DNA from: UKL13-2 sp044229235
GTDB taxonomy: Bacteria; Pseudomonadota; Gammaproteobacteria; Burkholderiales; Usitatibacteraceae
DNA length: 64,000 bases
Assembly (NCBI GenBank): GCA_044229235.1
Contig: JBGATH010000025.1
Span: 1 to 64,000, forward strand
Direction of reading: 5' to 3'
The number at the start of each line of letters is the position of its first letter. Position 1 is the stretch's first letter. Positions 26,795-36,144 of the stretch are shown piece after piece. Made by a program: the position numbers and the translations under genes. The notes beneath the pieces are model-generated. The model ran no database searches. It was given only the letters and a program-made list of their open reading frames with translations, and had not been told where the DNA came from.

Positions 26795-27751
26795 ATGCTC
26801 TCACGGGTAAGCATGTTTAGATTGCTGGCAGGCATTGTCCTGCTGGTGGTGCTGGTCGCGGTTTTTGGCTGGCGACCTATCGCTGAGAATATCGCCGGCA
26901 TTCCGCTCTTGTGGTTGATCGGCGCTTTGGCGCTCATCGTCGCGGCGACCCTGGTCAGCGCCTGCAATCGGTTCTTGCTGATCAATATCGATCGGCAGGT
27001 CACGCTGCAACAGTTCCTTCCGGTTTACTGGGTGGCGTGGGCCACCGGGCTGCTCGTCCCGGGCCAGGTTGGAGATGTTGCAACACTGGCTGCGCTGATG
27101 CGGCGCCGGGGCATGCAAGTTCACCAGAGTCTGGGCCGGAGCCTGCTGGACAAGATGATTTCGTTTTGCATTGTCGGTGCCTTCGGAAGCGCTGGAATTG
27201 CCATGCAACTGCAACAACTCGAGCTCGGTAAACGATCGCTCAACGGACCTTTGCTGGTAGCCGTGCTGGTGCTGGTTGCCACCCTGTTCGCGGCGTGGGC
27301 CCTCCCCCAGTCGCGCCAGCGGTTGACACACTTGATGGGCCGCCTGAAACAGCTGTTGACCGAATCCCTGATCGAGTGCCGGCGCACGGCGACGGCGCAT
27401 CCGGCACGCGTGACGGTGAACGTTTTGTTGAGCGTGTTGAGCTTCCTCATGCTCGGCGCATCCTACTGGTGCATGTTTCGCGGCCTCGGCTACGACAGCA
27501 TCAGCCTGGCAGCGACCGTGCCCGTCGTCGCCGCCTGTTCACTCATCGCCTATTTGCCCATCAGTTTCAACGGTATCGGCACGGCGGAAGCGGGCGGAGT
27601 GCTGCTCTTCGGGCTGGCAGGCGTGGGTGCCGCAGCCGTCATTTCGGCCTTCATCTGCCTGCGCCTCCTCGTCTATGCAGTGGCATGGATACCCGCGGCA
27701 GCCATATTGCTGTCGTCGAGCGCCGTCGAACGATCCGAATCGGTAAAATAG
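26795..27751 (+). CDS. LPG-synthase-TM / AglD-type multi-pass membrane protein
   Basis: About 318 residues with roughly eight hydrophobic segments and the family marks VGDVATLAALMRRRG and SFNGIGTAEAGGVLLFG. This is the UPF0104/YbhN-like domain also found in lysylphosphatidylglycerol synthase and proposed as a lipid or lipid-sugar flippase. The ATG at 26795 is chosen; a TTG at 26783 or the ATG at 26813 are alternatives. It stands among methyltransferase genes, which fits lipid-linked glycan handling. Confidence 0.75.
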   Translation: MLSRVSMFRLLAGIVLLVVLVAVFGWRPIAENIAGIPLLWLIGALALIVAATLVSACNRFLLINIDRQVTLQQFLPVYWVAWATGLLVPGQVGDVATLAALMRRRGMQVHQSLGRSLLDKMISFCIVGAFGSAGIAMQLQQLELGKRSLNGPLLVAVLVLVATLFAAWALPQSRQRLTHLMGRLKQLLTESLIECRRTATAHPARVTVNVLLSVLSFLMLGASYWCMFRGLGYDSISLAATVPVVAACSLIAYLPISFNGIGTAEAGGVLLFGLAGVGAAAVISAFICLRLLVYAVAWIPAAAILLSSSAVERSESVK

Positions 27752-27759
27752 TTGCTTCG

Positions 27760-28443
27760 ATGAACTCACCCGCACACTACAAGAGCGAGCAGGAATTCTG
27801 GGACCAAATGGGTCAGCAGGACTATTGCTCCCTGTCGATCGGCGATCAGCAACGCGTATCTGGGTGGATTGGCTGGGGTGGCGGCGGGCGGGTGTTGGAT
27901 ATCGGTGGTGGCTCTGGAATGCTCAGCCGCATCCTGGTTCGGCAGCCGGACACCCATTGCGTATGCATGGATATTTCACATGCGATGTTGAGCCATTGCC
28001 CGGTGCCTGCGGTACAAGGCGATGCCCTGCGCCTGCCGTTCCGGGATGGATCATTCGACCTGGTCATGGCGGCAGCATTTTTTCATCACTTGCCCGGGCT
28101 TGAAGGTGACTTGCTCGCCGAGTGCCATCGCGTACTGAAGCCTGGCGGCCGACTGATTGGCTATGATCCCAACGGTCGATGCCTGCAGAACCGGATCTTC
28201 ATGTCTCAGAATGCGTTGCGCCTCAAGGTATTCAGCCCGGACGAAAAGCCGGTCATGCCCGATGTGCTTGCAGCGCAGACCGCAACAGCAGGCTTCGTCC
28301 GCTTCGATTTCTTCGAGTTTTCCTTCAGGAATCGAAAAATCACGTCCTTTGAAGCCGTTCAGCGTTACCTGCTGACCCCCTTGGCGATCGGTCCGCTCAG
28401 ACCCTTGCTTGAACGGTGGATCTTTTGGCAAACATGGAAATAG
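27760..28443 (+). CDS. Class I SAM-dependent methyltransferase (UbiE/Methyltransf_11 type)
   Basis: 227 residues. Motif I RVLDIGGGSG (44-53), CMDISHAML at strand 2, FDLVMAAAFFHHLPG at motif IV and LKPGGRLIGYDPN at motif VI. I start it at the ATG at 27760, nine bases after the membrane-protein stop; the long upstream frame is a shadow of that gene. Substrate unknown; probably part of the same unit as its neighbours. Confidence 0.8.
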   Translation: MNSPAHYKSEQEFWDQMGQQDYCSLSIGDQQRVSGWIGWGGGGRVLDIGGGSGMLSRILVRQPDTHCVCMDISHAMLSHCPVPAVQGDALRLPFRDGSFDLVMAAAFFHHLPGLEGDLLAECHRVLKPGGRLIGYDPNGRCLQNRIFMSQNALRLKVFSPDEKPVMPDVLAAQTATAGFVRFDFFEFSFRNRKITSFEAVQRYLLTPLAIGPLRPLLERWIFWQTWK

Positions 28444-28482
28444 ACCGCGTGTTCGTTCCGCTCCAACCGGCGAATCTGCACC

Positions 28483-29244
28483 ATGCTTGAATTCACCTGG
28501 CGGCAAAAACTGCGCATGCAGATTGCACGGATCCCGGGAATGCGTCGCCTGTACGACATGTTGCGGCTGGTTTTCGCCCCGACCTTCCGGGAGGACGGCC
28601 TCGCCACGACCCACAATTGCGATTTCCTGCACCGACCCGACTTCCAGCGCGCCTATGCCGCCGCGCAGCGCCACGAAAGTGGTGTCAACATTCGCTGGCG
28701 CATGCATGTGACCCAATGGGCCGGCCACCACGCCATGCAAGTGGCAGGCGATTTTGTCGAATGCGGTGTCAATCGCGGCTTTTTGTCCGCATCGGTGATG
28801 GCTTACCTGAATTTCGCGGCGCATCCACAGCGCACATTTCACCTGATCGACACCTATTCGGGGCTGGTCGAGTCGTTGATCACCGAGGAAGACGTGGCAG
28901 CGCACCGGCACCCCTACCCAGACTGCTACGAGTTCGTGGTCAACGCCTTCAAGGACTACCCCAATGCCAATGTTGTCAGGGGTGCGGTTCCGGAAATACT
29001 GCCTTCGGTCAACATCGGCAAGGTTGCATACCTGTCCATCGACATGAACTGCGTGCAACCGGAAGTCGCTGCCCTGGAATACTTCTGGCCGAAGCTGTCG
29101 GCCGGCGGCGTAGTCATCCTCGACGATTACGGTTTTTCGGGCCACGAGGCACAGAAACGCGCGGCGGACAGATTTGCCGAATCAGTCGGCTGCCAGGTAC
29201 TGACCCTGCCTACAGGCCAGGGACTCCTGTTCAAGCCCGCATAG
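28483..29244 (+). CDS. TylF/macrocin-O-methyltransferase-like protein
   Basis: 253 residues resembling the TylF family, class I enzymes that O-methylate sugars. GDFVECGVNRGFLS (89-102) is the SAM site and VVILDDYGFSGHEAQKRA (about 209-226) the metal and substrate region. This family often methylates sugar hydroxyls in macrolides, rhamnosyl lipids and surface glycans, which fits the region. Convergent with the radical SAM gene, nine bases away. Confidence 0.8.
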   Translation: MLEFTWRQKLRMQIARIPGMRRLYDMLRLVFAPTFREDGLATTHNCDFLHRPDFQRAYAAAQRHESGVNIRWRMHVTQWAGHHAMQVAGDFVECGVNRGFLSASVMAYLNFAAHPQRTFHLIDTYSGLVESLITEEDVAAHRHPYPDCYEFVVNAFKDYPNANVVRGAVPEILPSVNIGKVAYLSIDMNCVQPEVAALEYFWPKLSAGGVVILDDYGFSGHEAQKRAADRFAESVGCQVLTLPTGQGLLFKPA

Positions 29245-29252
29245 GGCAAGCG

Positions 29253-30365
29253 TCAGGCTTGGCGGTCCTGCGGCCCCAGCAAGGTGATGCCGCGCTTCAG
29301 CGAATTGCCCAGCGTCGGCAGGAAACCTTCGGATGACAGCCGCAGGTTCTCCTCGCCATAACATGACAGGAAACACTTGGGGCAGTTGCCCAGATAGGCA
29401 TCGTCGCGGGCCTGCCGGTGCTTGTCCGAATTCCAGATCTCTTCCATGTCCTGCTGCACCAGGTTGCCCAGTGGCTCTGTCACGAATGAGCACAGCGTGA
29501 CATTGCCGTGGGCGTCGATTTCGATACGGTTGGAGCCCTGCAGGCACGGCACCGGAAAGTAGCTCTTCTGGTCCCGGTAGAAGGCAGTCACGCGGCGGAG
29601 ATAGGCCTCGCTGTTCTTGACAATACCCGTCTTGCGCTTCAACTCGATCAACGTGTCTATCTGGCGCTCCACCAGTGCATGATATGTCGGGTCCAGGTAT
29701 TCGGAGCCGAGCGGGTCGGACTGCGGATTGAAATAGGCATCGTGATAGGCCGTGAAACGCACCCCGGACAATTTTTTCTCCAGCGCAAATTCTGCCAATG
29801 CCACCCAGTCGTAGACGTTCTCTTTCATGAGAACCGACCCAATGCCGATGTTGTGAATGCCTTCGCGCTGCAGGTTTTCGATGTGCCGCGTCACCTTGGT
29901 GAAGCCGTTCTTGAGCCCTCGCGTGACCATGTAGGAGGCGTCACCGACCCCATCCAGCCCGATGGTGACCGCGCGCGGGCCGAGCGCTGCAAGTTTTTTC
30001 GCTCGCGTGGGCGTGAACAGTGTCGCGTTGGAGTTGACCCCAAATCCCATCCCCAGGGCGCGGATGTGCCCGAGGAGATCAAACACATCGCGCCGGGTAA
30101 ACATTTCGCCAGATGCGTTGACGCCGACAAAATCCACACCGAACGCCTTGAGACGCGAAAACACCACGCCCCATTGCTCACTGGTCAACTCGGAAGGATC
30201 GGCCTCATTCTTCCAGAAGTCGCACATATTGCAGCGCGAGTTGCAGAAGCGCGTGATGTAGATGGCGGCGATGGTCGGGCGAATATGCGCAGACGCCCGT
30301 CCGCCAGTCAGCGGCGACAGGACGGCGCGCATGGACTCATTTTTCAGCAGGTGCAGTGAAGCCAT
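29253..30365 (-). CDS. Radical SAM protein with SPASM-like C-terminus
   Basis: About 370 residues. CNSRCNMC (Cys41, 45, 48) binds the radical SAM iron-sulfur cluster. A second set of cysteines near the end (CLQG, TLCSF, NCPKCFLSC) is typical of a SPASM-like domain holding auxiliary clusters. I prefer the ATG at 30365 (MASLHLLKNE), preceded by CGAGGAAA; the longer frame would overlap the methyltransferase. Members act on peptides, sugars or lipids. In this operon a glycan or lipid substrate is a guess. Confidence 0.8.
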   Translation of the reverse strand: MASLHLLKNESMRAVLSPLTGGRASAHIRPTIAAIYITRFCNSRCNMCDFWKNEADPSELTSEQWGVVFSRLKAFGVDFVGVNASGEMFTRRDVFDLLGHIRALGMGFGVNSNATLFTPTRAKKLAALGPRAVTIGLDGVGDASYMVTRGLKNGFTKVTRHIENLQREGIHNIGIGSVLMKENVYDWVALAEFALEKKLSGVRFTAYHDAYFNPQSDPLGSEYLDPTYHALVERQIDTLIELKRKTGIVKNSEAYLRRVTAFYRDQKSYFPVPCLQGSNRIEIDAHGNVTLCSFVTEPLGNLVQQDMEEIWNSDKHRQARDDAYLGNCPKCFLSCYGEENLRLSSEGFLPTLGNSLKRGITLLGPQDRQA

Positions 30366-30378
30366 GGATTTCCTCGAT

Positions 30379-31161
30379 TTACTTTGTTGCCACAATCATG
30401 ATGTGCCAGCCCCAGTACTTCGACAGCAGGCGATGCAGCCACACCGGCGTCAGTTTGAACAGCGCTCCGTAGCCCTCGCCGAACACATATTCAAGCGACT
30501 GCTCTGTCTTCGCGAACTGATGGAACATCGCGGCAACTTCCGCTTCGGTAAAGCGGCGAACGACCGGACACAGTTCGTCGCGCTCCTCGAATGGCACGCG
30601 CACCAGCCGGTGAACCAGCTCATTCAGGGAATGCCGGTTGTAGAGCATGATCCGTGCCTGGCCGCCCGGTTTCAGAACCCGAAATACCTCGCGAATGCTT
30701 TTTTCCGTATCAGCCGTGTGATGGAGCACGCCGAACGAGTAGACGTAGTCAAAGGTGGCATCGCCGACGGGCAGGTTGCACGCGTCGCTGACTGCAAATC
30801 TGCCGGACAATCCGTGCCGCGCGAATCGCGCATGGGCGGTCGCCACGCCAACGTGCGTCAGGTCAAGGGCCGTAACCTCAAGCCCGTGCTTTGCCATGGT
30901 GAATGAATCCAGCCCGACGCCACTGCCTATCTCAAGCACGCTCTTTCCCGGCACCATCGAGGTGATCCAGGGGATAAGGTGCCGATGAGAGCGGTAACGC
31001 TGAACTTCCAGATCGGCGAAATACGCTTCCTCACCACGCGCATGCTCGGTAACGTCCTTGCCCATGATGCGCTCGGCGTTGACGCGGCGCGACCAGAAAT
31101 CCTGGATTTCCTGGGTCAGTCCTTCATGGACGGCGGGGTTGGTTGATTCAATTTTTTTCAT
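30379..31161 (-). CDS. Class I SAM-dependent methyltransferase
   Basis: 260 residues. Motif I SVLEIGSGVGLDS (74-86), TALDLTHVGV at strand 2, DYVYSFGVLHHT at motif IV and LKPGGQARIMLYN. The N-terminal EIQDFWSRRVNAE resembles SAM enzymes acting on glycans or lipid carriers. The ATG at 31161 overlaps the stop of the toroid-protein gene (ATGA); 18 extra upstream codons are rejected for that reason. Confidence 0.8.
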   Translation of the reverse strand: MKKIESTNPAVHEGLTQEIQDFWSRRVNAERIMGKDVTEHARGEEAYFADLEVQRYRSHRHLIPWITSMVPGKSVLEIGSGVGLDSFTMAKHGLEVTALDLTHVGVATAHARFARHGLSGRFAVSDACNLPVGDATFDYVYSFGVLHHTADTEKSIREVFRVLKPGGQARIMLYNRHSLNELVHRLVRVPFEERDELCPVVRRFTEAEVAAMFHQFAKTEQSLEYVFGEGYGALFKLTPVWLHRLLSKYWGWHIMIVATK

Positions 31162-32348
31162 AAGGAGTCGTGTTTCAGCTTGGCCGACAATGCGCGGCAC
31201 ATCCAGCCGTTGCACCAGCGCAAAAAGGTGGTCCGTTTGGTGTAGTACCTCGTCTGCTGGTAGTAGAAGCGGCCCTCTTCATGGTACATGTTGTCCAGCG
31301 TCCATGCTGCAATGCGATCGGACAACCCGGGAAAACGTTGCCGGTTGCCGGGATCGCTGAAGGTCAAAATGCCCTGGGCCGCACCATGGATGTCGTGCGG
31401 ATAGTCCCGGTCGCTCATCCAGCGCGGCGATCCGTCAGCATTGAAGAGATGCCTGGCATAGAAGTCAACGCCGCGATCGTAATTGTCGTCCCACTCGCTG
31501 CTGCCTAGGGCGGCGGCCGTGCGCTTGAGCGCATCCAGAATGAAGCCGGTATGGTAATTGTCGATCTTGACCGGCGAATCACCGGGCGGATCGGTGTAGT
31601 ACCACGCACCCTCGCGCGTCTGGCAATTAACGACAAACTGGCACAGGCGACGCGCTTCCGCGCCGGCTGACGGACACGCGCCAAGCTGATGTAGGCGCGC
31701 CAGCACGGAGGCGATGAGAATGCTCACGTCCATGACCCGCATGGTCATCGGCAGCGGCATGTAGGCGACGCACTTTTCCGTATCCGTCGACTTCAGGACC
31801 ACCAGATCCTCCAGGAAAAACCGTCGCGCCGAGACGACCGGCTCCAAATACGCCGCGTTGCCGGTCAGCGCGTGCGCCTTGAGAAAGGCTTCGCAGACAA
31901 AGGCCGTGACCACGGCATTCGGCGTGCCCTTCGGGGCGAAGAACCCGAGGTCCTGCCAGGGATACTGGTACCCCCAACAGTCGCCATGCCAGCTACCTGG
32001 CGAGCGCAACTCCAGCAGGCGGCCCAGAATCCGTTCTGCTTCGCGCAATGCATCCAAGTCCCTCGTGCGCTCATGCAGGTCCAGCAAAGCCAACACAAAC
32101 AACGCCAATCCCTTGGGGTTGGCACTCTTTGGCACCCCCAGGATCGGTCGCAGATTGATGGGGAACCGCATGACAGCCTGCGTGGCGAAAATCCGCGACA
32201 AGCGGCTGAAGCCGAAGATGCCATACAACAGCGGACTGTTGAGGGCGTCGTGTTTGGTGTGCTCCAGATAGTCCTGCGCCTTGCTCCAGGCCAGGGTTGC
32301 GGAAAGCACAGCTTGCAGCCTGGACGGGTCAGGAGAGTTCATATGCAT
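31158..32348 (-). CDS. Predicted α/α-toroid protein
   Basis: 396 residues, all helical in appearance. It has repeated blocks such as GLALFVLALLDLHERT, AVVTAFVCEAFLKAHALTG and YHTGFILDALKRTAAALG and aromatic stretches (WHGDCWGYQYPWQDLGFF, GAWYYTD), the look of an (α/α)6 barrel of glycoside hydrolases, epimerases or terpene-cyclase-like proteins. No signal peptide. I do not recognise a family with certainty. Overlaps asnB by 20 bases and the next gene by four, so it belongs to the operon; a glycan-acting role is inference. Confidence 0.65.
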   Translation of the reverse strand: MHMNSPDPSRLQAVLSATLAWSKAQDYLEHTKHDALNSPLLYGIFGFSRLSRIFATQAVMRFPINLRPILGVPKSANPKGLALFVLALLDLHERTRDLDALREAERILGRLLELRSPGSWHGDCWGYQYPWQDLGFFAPKGTPNAVVTAFVCEAFLKAHALTGNAAYLEPVVSARRFFLEDLVVLKSTDTEKCVAYMPLPMTMRVMDVSILIASVLARLHQLGACPSAGAEARRLCQFVVNCQTREGAWYYTDPPGDSPVKIDNYHTGFILDALKRTAAALGSSEWDDNYDRGVDFYARHLFNADGSPRWMSDRDYPHDIHGAAQGILTFSDPGNRQRFPGLSDRIAAWTLDNMYHEEGRFYYQQTRYYTKRTTFLRWCNGWMCRALSAKLKHDSL

Positions 32349-34167
32349 CCATGAAGATGTGCGTCTGCGCCATCAGGTAAAGGAGAAAAAAGTGCCAGCG
32401 CCATCTGCGATCGCCGCGGTGCTTCATGACTTCCTGCACGAACGACATGCTGAACAGTCCGTGACGGCGAACGGTTGCATCGGACAGATAGGCATCAAAC
32501 AGTGGCGCAAGCGTTGAACCGGAGGCATCAACCACGTCGAGTTGGAAACCACTCTTTCGGCGGTGCAGGACCGGCTCGGGCACGACACCGCGCGCCAAAC
32601 GCTTCAATGCGTGCTTGGCACGGCCCATTGGCATCAGTTCACGCACCGATTTGCGATTGCAGGCCGCAGCCAAGTCCCAGTCAAGAAAAGGCACGCGGAC
32701 TTCCAGGCCGACCCGCATGCTGACACGGTCTTCGTTCCAGAGCAGGTCATTGACCATCTTGTTCCGGAACTCGAACTCGCGCGCCGCCTGAACGCCCCCC
32801 ACGCCCGCTGGAAAATGTTCTGAAAGCCATTCGAAACTTGCGGGAGGATTGGCGTCCAGCATGCGCGGCCCATATACCGCCCGACGCATGGCCGGCGAAT
32901 CCCATACGTTGCGCAAAATCCCGTAGACTGCCCCCCAATCCGGCATCGCGCGCAGCATCTCGACAGCGCGCGTTCGCTCACCCCATGGAGTGCCGTCGTC
33001 CACCAGCCCGCCAAACGTGCCGGCCAACCACCGATTCATGCCGAACGGCATCACGCGATGCGCGCTCTGCGCCGCCCAAAGTATGCGGTGGGCGTTGTAC
33101 CCGAGGAACAGTTCGTCCCCGCCCAGCCCCGAGAGCGCCACCTTGGTATGCCGGACAGCGTGCTCGGCAAGAATGGCGCTTTGCACGGCATTCACCTTTG
33201 GCGCCTCCAGGTGCTTCACCAGGCTTTGGTGGAATCCCACGACATCGTTCAGGGAAAAATCGAAAGCGGTATTCGGCAACCCCAACAGCGCCGCTGTTTC
33301 AGCCGCGTTCTGTCTCTCGAGAGGATCATCACCGACGTCAAGGGTGAAGGTCTCAATTTTCTCCTGCCGGCAGGCGACCGCAGCAATCAGGGCGGAATCG
33401 ATGCCGCCAGAAAGAAAACATCCGACTTTAACGTCGGCGACGAGGTGACGTGACACCGCTTGCGTGAATGCCTCGGTGGTACTGAGACCCGACTGCGAGT
33501 TCCAGGACGGTGTCCAGCGCCGCGTCTCGCTGCCGGGCTGCCATTCCAGAATTTGGCCTGGCGGAACCTGGCTAATTTGCGAAAACAGGCTGGCGTCGCC
33601 AGTGACGTAGCGGAAGTTCATCAGCTGGTGAAGAGAGCCGACGTCGAGGCTCGGCTTGAGCGCCCCGCCAGCCAACAGCGCCTTTGCTTCGGATCCGAAG
33701 TACAGGCGTTCATCAGCCATGCAGAAAAAGAGCGGCTTGATGCCGACCGGGTCGCGCAGCAGCCAGCCCTTTTTTGCGCGGGAATCCCACAGGGCAAGCG
33801 CGAACATGCCGCGCAACTGGGTTAACCCCTCAATACCCTCGTTCATGAACACCGAAACGATTACTTCAGTGTCCGAGTTTGTACGGTAGGCGAAGTGTGG
33901 ATACCTGGAACGCAGTTCGCGATAGTTGTAGATCTCGCCGTTGAAAACAATCGTCACGGCGCCGGACGCATCCGACAGGGGCTGCACGCCCGCGGTGGGA
34001 TCGATGATCGCAAGACGGTTATGCGCAAATGCCGCGTGTTTGAAGAATGCGATGCCGCTCCCGTCCGGGCCGCGATGCCGCAGCGCCTCTTGCATTCGCA
34101 GAAGCACCGGCTCGTCCGCCTCCCTCACGACCGGCGCGTCCGAAAAGAACCCGCTGATGCCGCACAT
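32329..34167 (-). CDS. asnB: Asparagine synthase (glutamine-hydrolysing), AsnB family
   Basis: 612 residues. It starts MCGISGFF, the cysteine after Met being the glutaminase nucleophile, with VFNGEIYNYRELR nearby. The synthetase half has the PP-loop SGGIDSALIA and LSGLGGDELFLGYNA. In glycan clusters AsnB-type enzymes amidate uronic acids or peptides rather than make free asparagine, which may apply here as the gene stands between glycosyltransferases and a toroid protein. Free asparagine synthesis cannot be excluded. Confidence 0.85.
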   Translation of the reverse strand: MCGISGFFSDAPVVREADEPVLLRMQEALRHRGPDGSGIAFFKHAAFAHNRLAIIDPTAGVQPLSDASGAVTIVFNGEIYNYRELRSRYPHFAYRTNSDTEVIVSVFMNEGIEGLTQLRGMFALALWDSRAKKGWLLRDPVGIKPLFFCMADERLYFGSEAKALLAGGALKPSLDVGSLHQLMNFRYVTGDASLFSQISQVPPGQILEWQPGSETRRWTPSWNSQSGLSTTEAFTQAVSRHLVADVKVGCFLSGGIDSALIAAVACRQEKIETFTLDVGDDPLERQNAAETAALLGLPNTAFDFSLNDVVGFHQSLVKHLEAPKVNAVQSAILAEHAVRHTKVALSGLGGDELFLGYNAHRILWAAQSAHRVMPFGMNRWLAGTFGGLVDDGTPWGERTRAVEMLRAMPDWGAVYGILRNVWDSPAMRRAVYGPRMLDANPPASFEWLSEHFPAGVGGVQAAREFEFRNKMVNDLLWNEDRVSMRVGLEVRVPFLDWDLAAACNRKSVRELMPMGRAKHALKRLARGVVPEPVLHRRKSGFQLDVVDASGSTLAPLFDAYLSDATVRRHGLFSMSFVQEVMKHRGDRRWRWHFFLLYLMAQTHIFMDAYELS

Positions 34168-34180
34168 CGACCGGTCCGCC

Positions 34181-35215
34181 TCAGGCCCGCGCGTTTTTCA
34201 AAATAGACTCGACGACGAAGGGTGCCACTTCTATCGTGTCCGCCAGCATCGCATCCCGCTTGGCTCGCCAGCTTGCCGGCGCATCTTTCAGCATGTCGAC
34301 AATCACGGCATGCAGGCTGTCCCAGTCAAAATTACGCAGATTTCTGACCAGCCCGTATTTCGTTTCCTGCTCATCCGTATATCCACGCCCGGTGTTTGCC
34401 GCATAGATGGCCGGCACCCCGAGGACGGCGCATTCGGAGGCCATGGTCGCGCTTTCACCGACAAAAAGGTTGCAATACGCCATCAAGTGGTGGACGTCCG
34501 CAACCTTGCCTCGATACCTGAATTGGGCAAGCCGGGCCGGCAACTCGGCTTCAGACGAGATGTGAACGGTCCCGGTCCTGGACAGTTCCCGCGCGAGCTT
34601 CTCCAACAAGCCTTCGTTCCAGCCGCGCTCGCCGATATCGTGATTGGCATTCCACGAGACCGTGCGAAGAAAGAAATTGGGCCGATCCGGGTCGAGGCCG
34701 CAGGCCTTTGCGATGGCAATGTCTGGCGTAAAAAGTGCCGGATGCAGGTAAGAGAGTTCGTGATAGCCCGGGTAACGAACCGCGGAACGCGGAGTCCAGG
34801 CGGCATAGCAGCGCGGCACAATCACGCGATGTGCAAAGGGATAAGTAATGGCATTCTGCAGGGAAGCGTTTTCGGTGTCGTAGAACACGAGCGAAGGCAC
34901 CCGGGTTACGAAACCGACATGCGCGATGAAGGTACCGCCGATCGCAGCCATGGCATTCGGCTTGAATTTGCGGACCACACGGTAGAGTGCGAGATCCCGA
35001 GCAACCAGCTCCTTGCCAAGCGCTACCAACCCACCACTCTTTTTCTGCACGCTCAGCATGTGATGGCTGATACCCAGGGCATCCAGCAGCGGCACGGCCA
35101 TTTCCTTGTCACGGCTCGTCACTGCAACCTCATGGCCGGCTTCGGTGAGCAGACGAATCGGATTCCGGAAAAAATGGACATGTGCCGGATGATTGATGTC
35201 GACCAGTATCTTCAT
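34181..35215 (-). CDS. DUF354 glycosyltransferase-like protein
   Basis: 344 residues starting MKILVDINHPAHVHFFRNPI, the mark of the DUF354 family, which looks like a GT-B fold related to UDP-GlcNAc 2-epimerases. A second-domain segment LMAYCNLFVGESATMASECAVLGVPAIY would bind the sugar nucleotide. Often found in surface polysaccharide clusters. Lies 13 bases before asnB. The donor sugar is unknown. Confidence 0.75.
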   Translation of the reverse strand: MKILVDINHPAHVHFFRNPIRLLTEAGHEVAVTSRDKEMAVPLLDALGISHHMLSVQKKSGGLVALGKELVARDLALYRVVRKFKPNAMAAIGGTFIAHVGFVTRVPSLVFYDTENASLQNAITYPFAHRVIVPRCYAAWTPRSAVRYPGYHELSYLHPALFTPDIAIAKACGLDPDRPNFFLRTVSWNANHDIGERGWNEGLLEKLARELSRTGTVHISSEAELPARLAQFRYRGKVADVHHLMAYCNLFVGESATMASECAVLGVPAIYAANTGRGYTDEQETKYGLVRNLRNFDWDSLHAVIVDMLKDAPASWRAKRDAMLADTIEVAPFVVESILKNARA

Positions 35216-35279
35216 GGCTGTGCCGGCCGTCGGGTACGGGTCCGCACCACTGGCGCTGTCGTGCCCTGACGCGTCACGA

Positions 35280-36143
35280 CTATGGCTCCCGGTCGCTATC
35301 GCGGTAATTGAGTGCGCTAATCTGCTCGGAAATCAGCCCCATCAGGAAGACGACCACCGCGGTAATGAACAACAGGCCGCTCATGTTTGTGAAGCGATGA
35401 TCGGTCAGGAACGTATAGATGTAATAGCAGAGACCGGTAATGAAAAACATCACGCTGACCGGCAAGAAAAGTTTTAGCGGAGAAAAAAGCGTCCCAATCT
35501 TGAAAATGATCAGGAAGAACCGTACGCCGTCGTTAATGAGGCGAACATGACTTGTGCCGATACGGCGCGGCGCAAATATGGGAACGTACGCGACCGAATA
35601 TCCCGCACGGAAAAAACTCATCGTAATAGTGGTCGGATAGGAAAAGCTGTTTGGCAACAGATACAGGAATCGTTTGAAGAGCCGCGCTTTTACCGCGCGA
35701 AACCCCGAGGTAAGATCGGCAACCTTCTGGTTGACCATCCAGCTCGCGAGCCAGTTGTAGAACGTATTGGCGATGGCGCGGTGCGCGCCCGCCTGTGATT
35801 CATAGGACCGCGCACCAACCGCCATGTCGTTTCCATTGTCCAACTCAGCGAGCAACCTCGGGATGTCTTCCGGCTGGTGTTGCCCGTCAGCATCCATGAA
35901 AACGAGTATGTCGCCTGCCGCGGCACGCGCGCCACTCTTGATCGCTGCGCCGTTACCAAGGCTCTTGGGATGCGAGATGACGCGCACACCAAACGCATTC
36001 GCGACGTCGATGGAATCGTCTGTCGAGCCATCATCGACGATCAGGATTTGCGCATCCGGCATGACCTGTTTCAATGACGGCAGCAGTTTTCGGAGTCCCG
36101 CCGACTCGTTTTTTGCAGGGATGATGATCGAAATCTGGGACAT
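35280..36143 (-). CDS. GT2 polyprenyl-phosphate-sugar synthase (DPM1/ArnC-like)
   Basis: 287 residues. GT2 fold with ISIIIPAKNESAGL, DDGSTDDS (37-44), DADGQHQPED (84-93) and DLTSGFRAV, then two C-terminal membrane segments (about 225-280). This is the layout of enzymes that move a sugar from a nucleotide to polyprenyl phosphate (DPM1, ArnC, GtrB-like). I use the ATG at 36143; it starts one base after the stop of the TMTC-like gene, so the two proteins are likely partners. Confidence 0.85.
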   Translation of the reverse strand: MSQISIIIPAKNESAGLRKLLPSLKQVMPDAQILIVDDGSTDDSIDVANAFGVRVISHPKSLGNGAAIKSGARAAAGDILVFMDADGQHQPEDIPRLLAELDNGNDMAVGARSYESQAGAHRAIANTFYNWLASWMVNQKVADLTSGFRAVKARLFKRFLYLLPNSFSYPTTITMSFFRAGYSVAYVPIFAPRRIGTSHVRLINDGVRFFLIIFKIGTLFSPLKLFLPVSVMFFITGLCYYIYTFLTDHRFTNMSGLLFITAVVVFLMGLISEQISALNYRDSDREP

Positions 36144-36144
36144 G

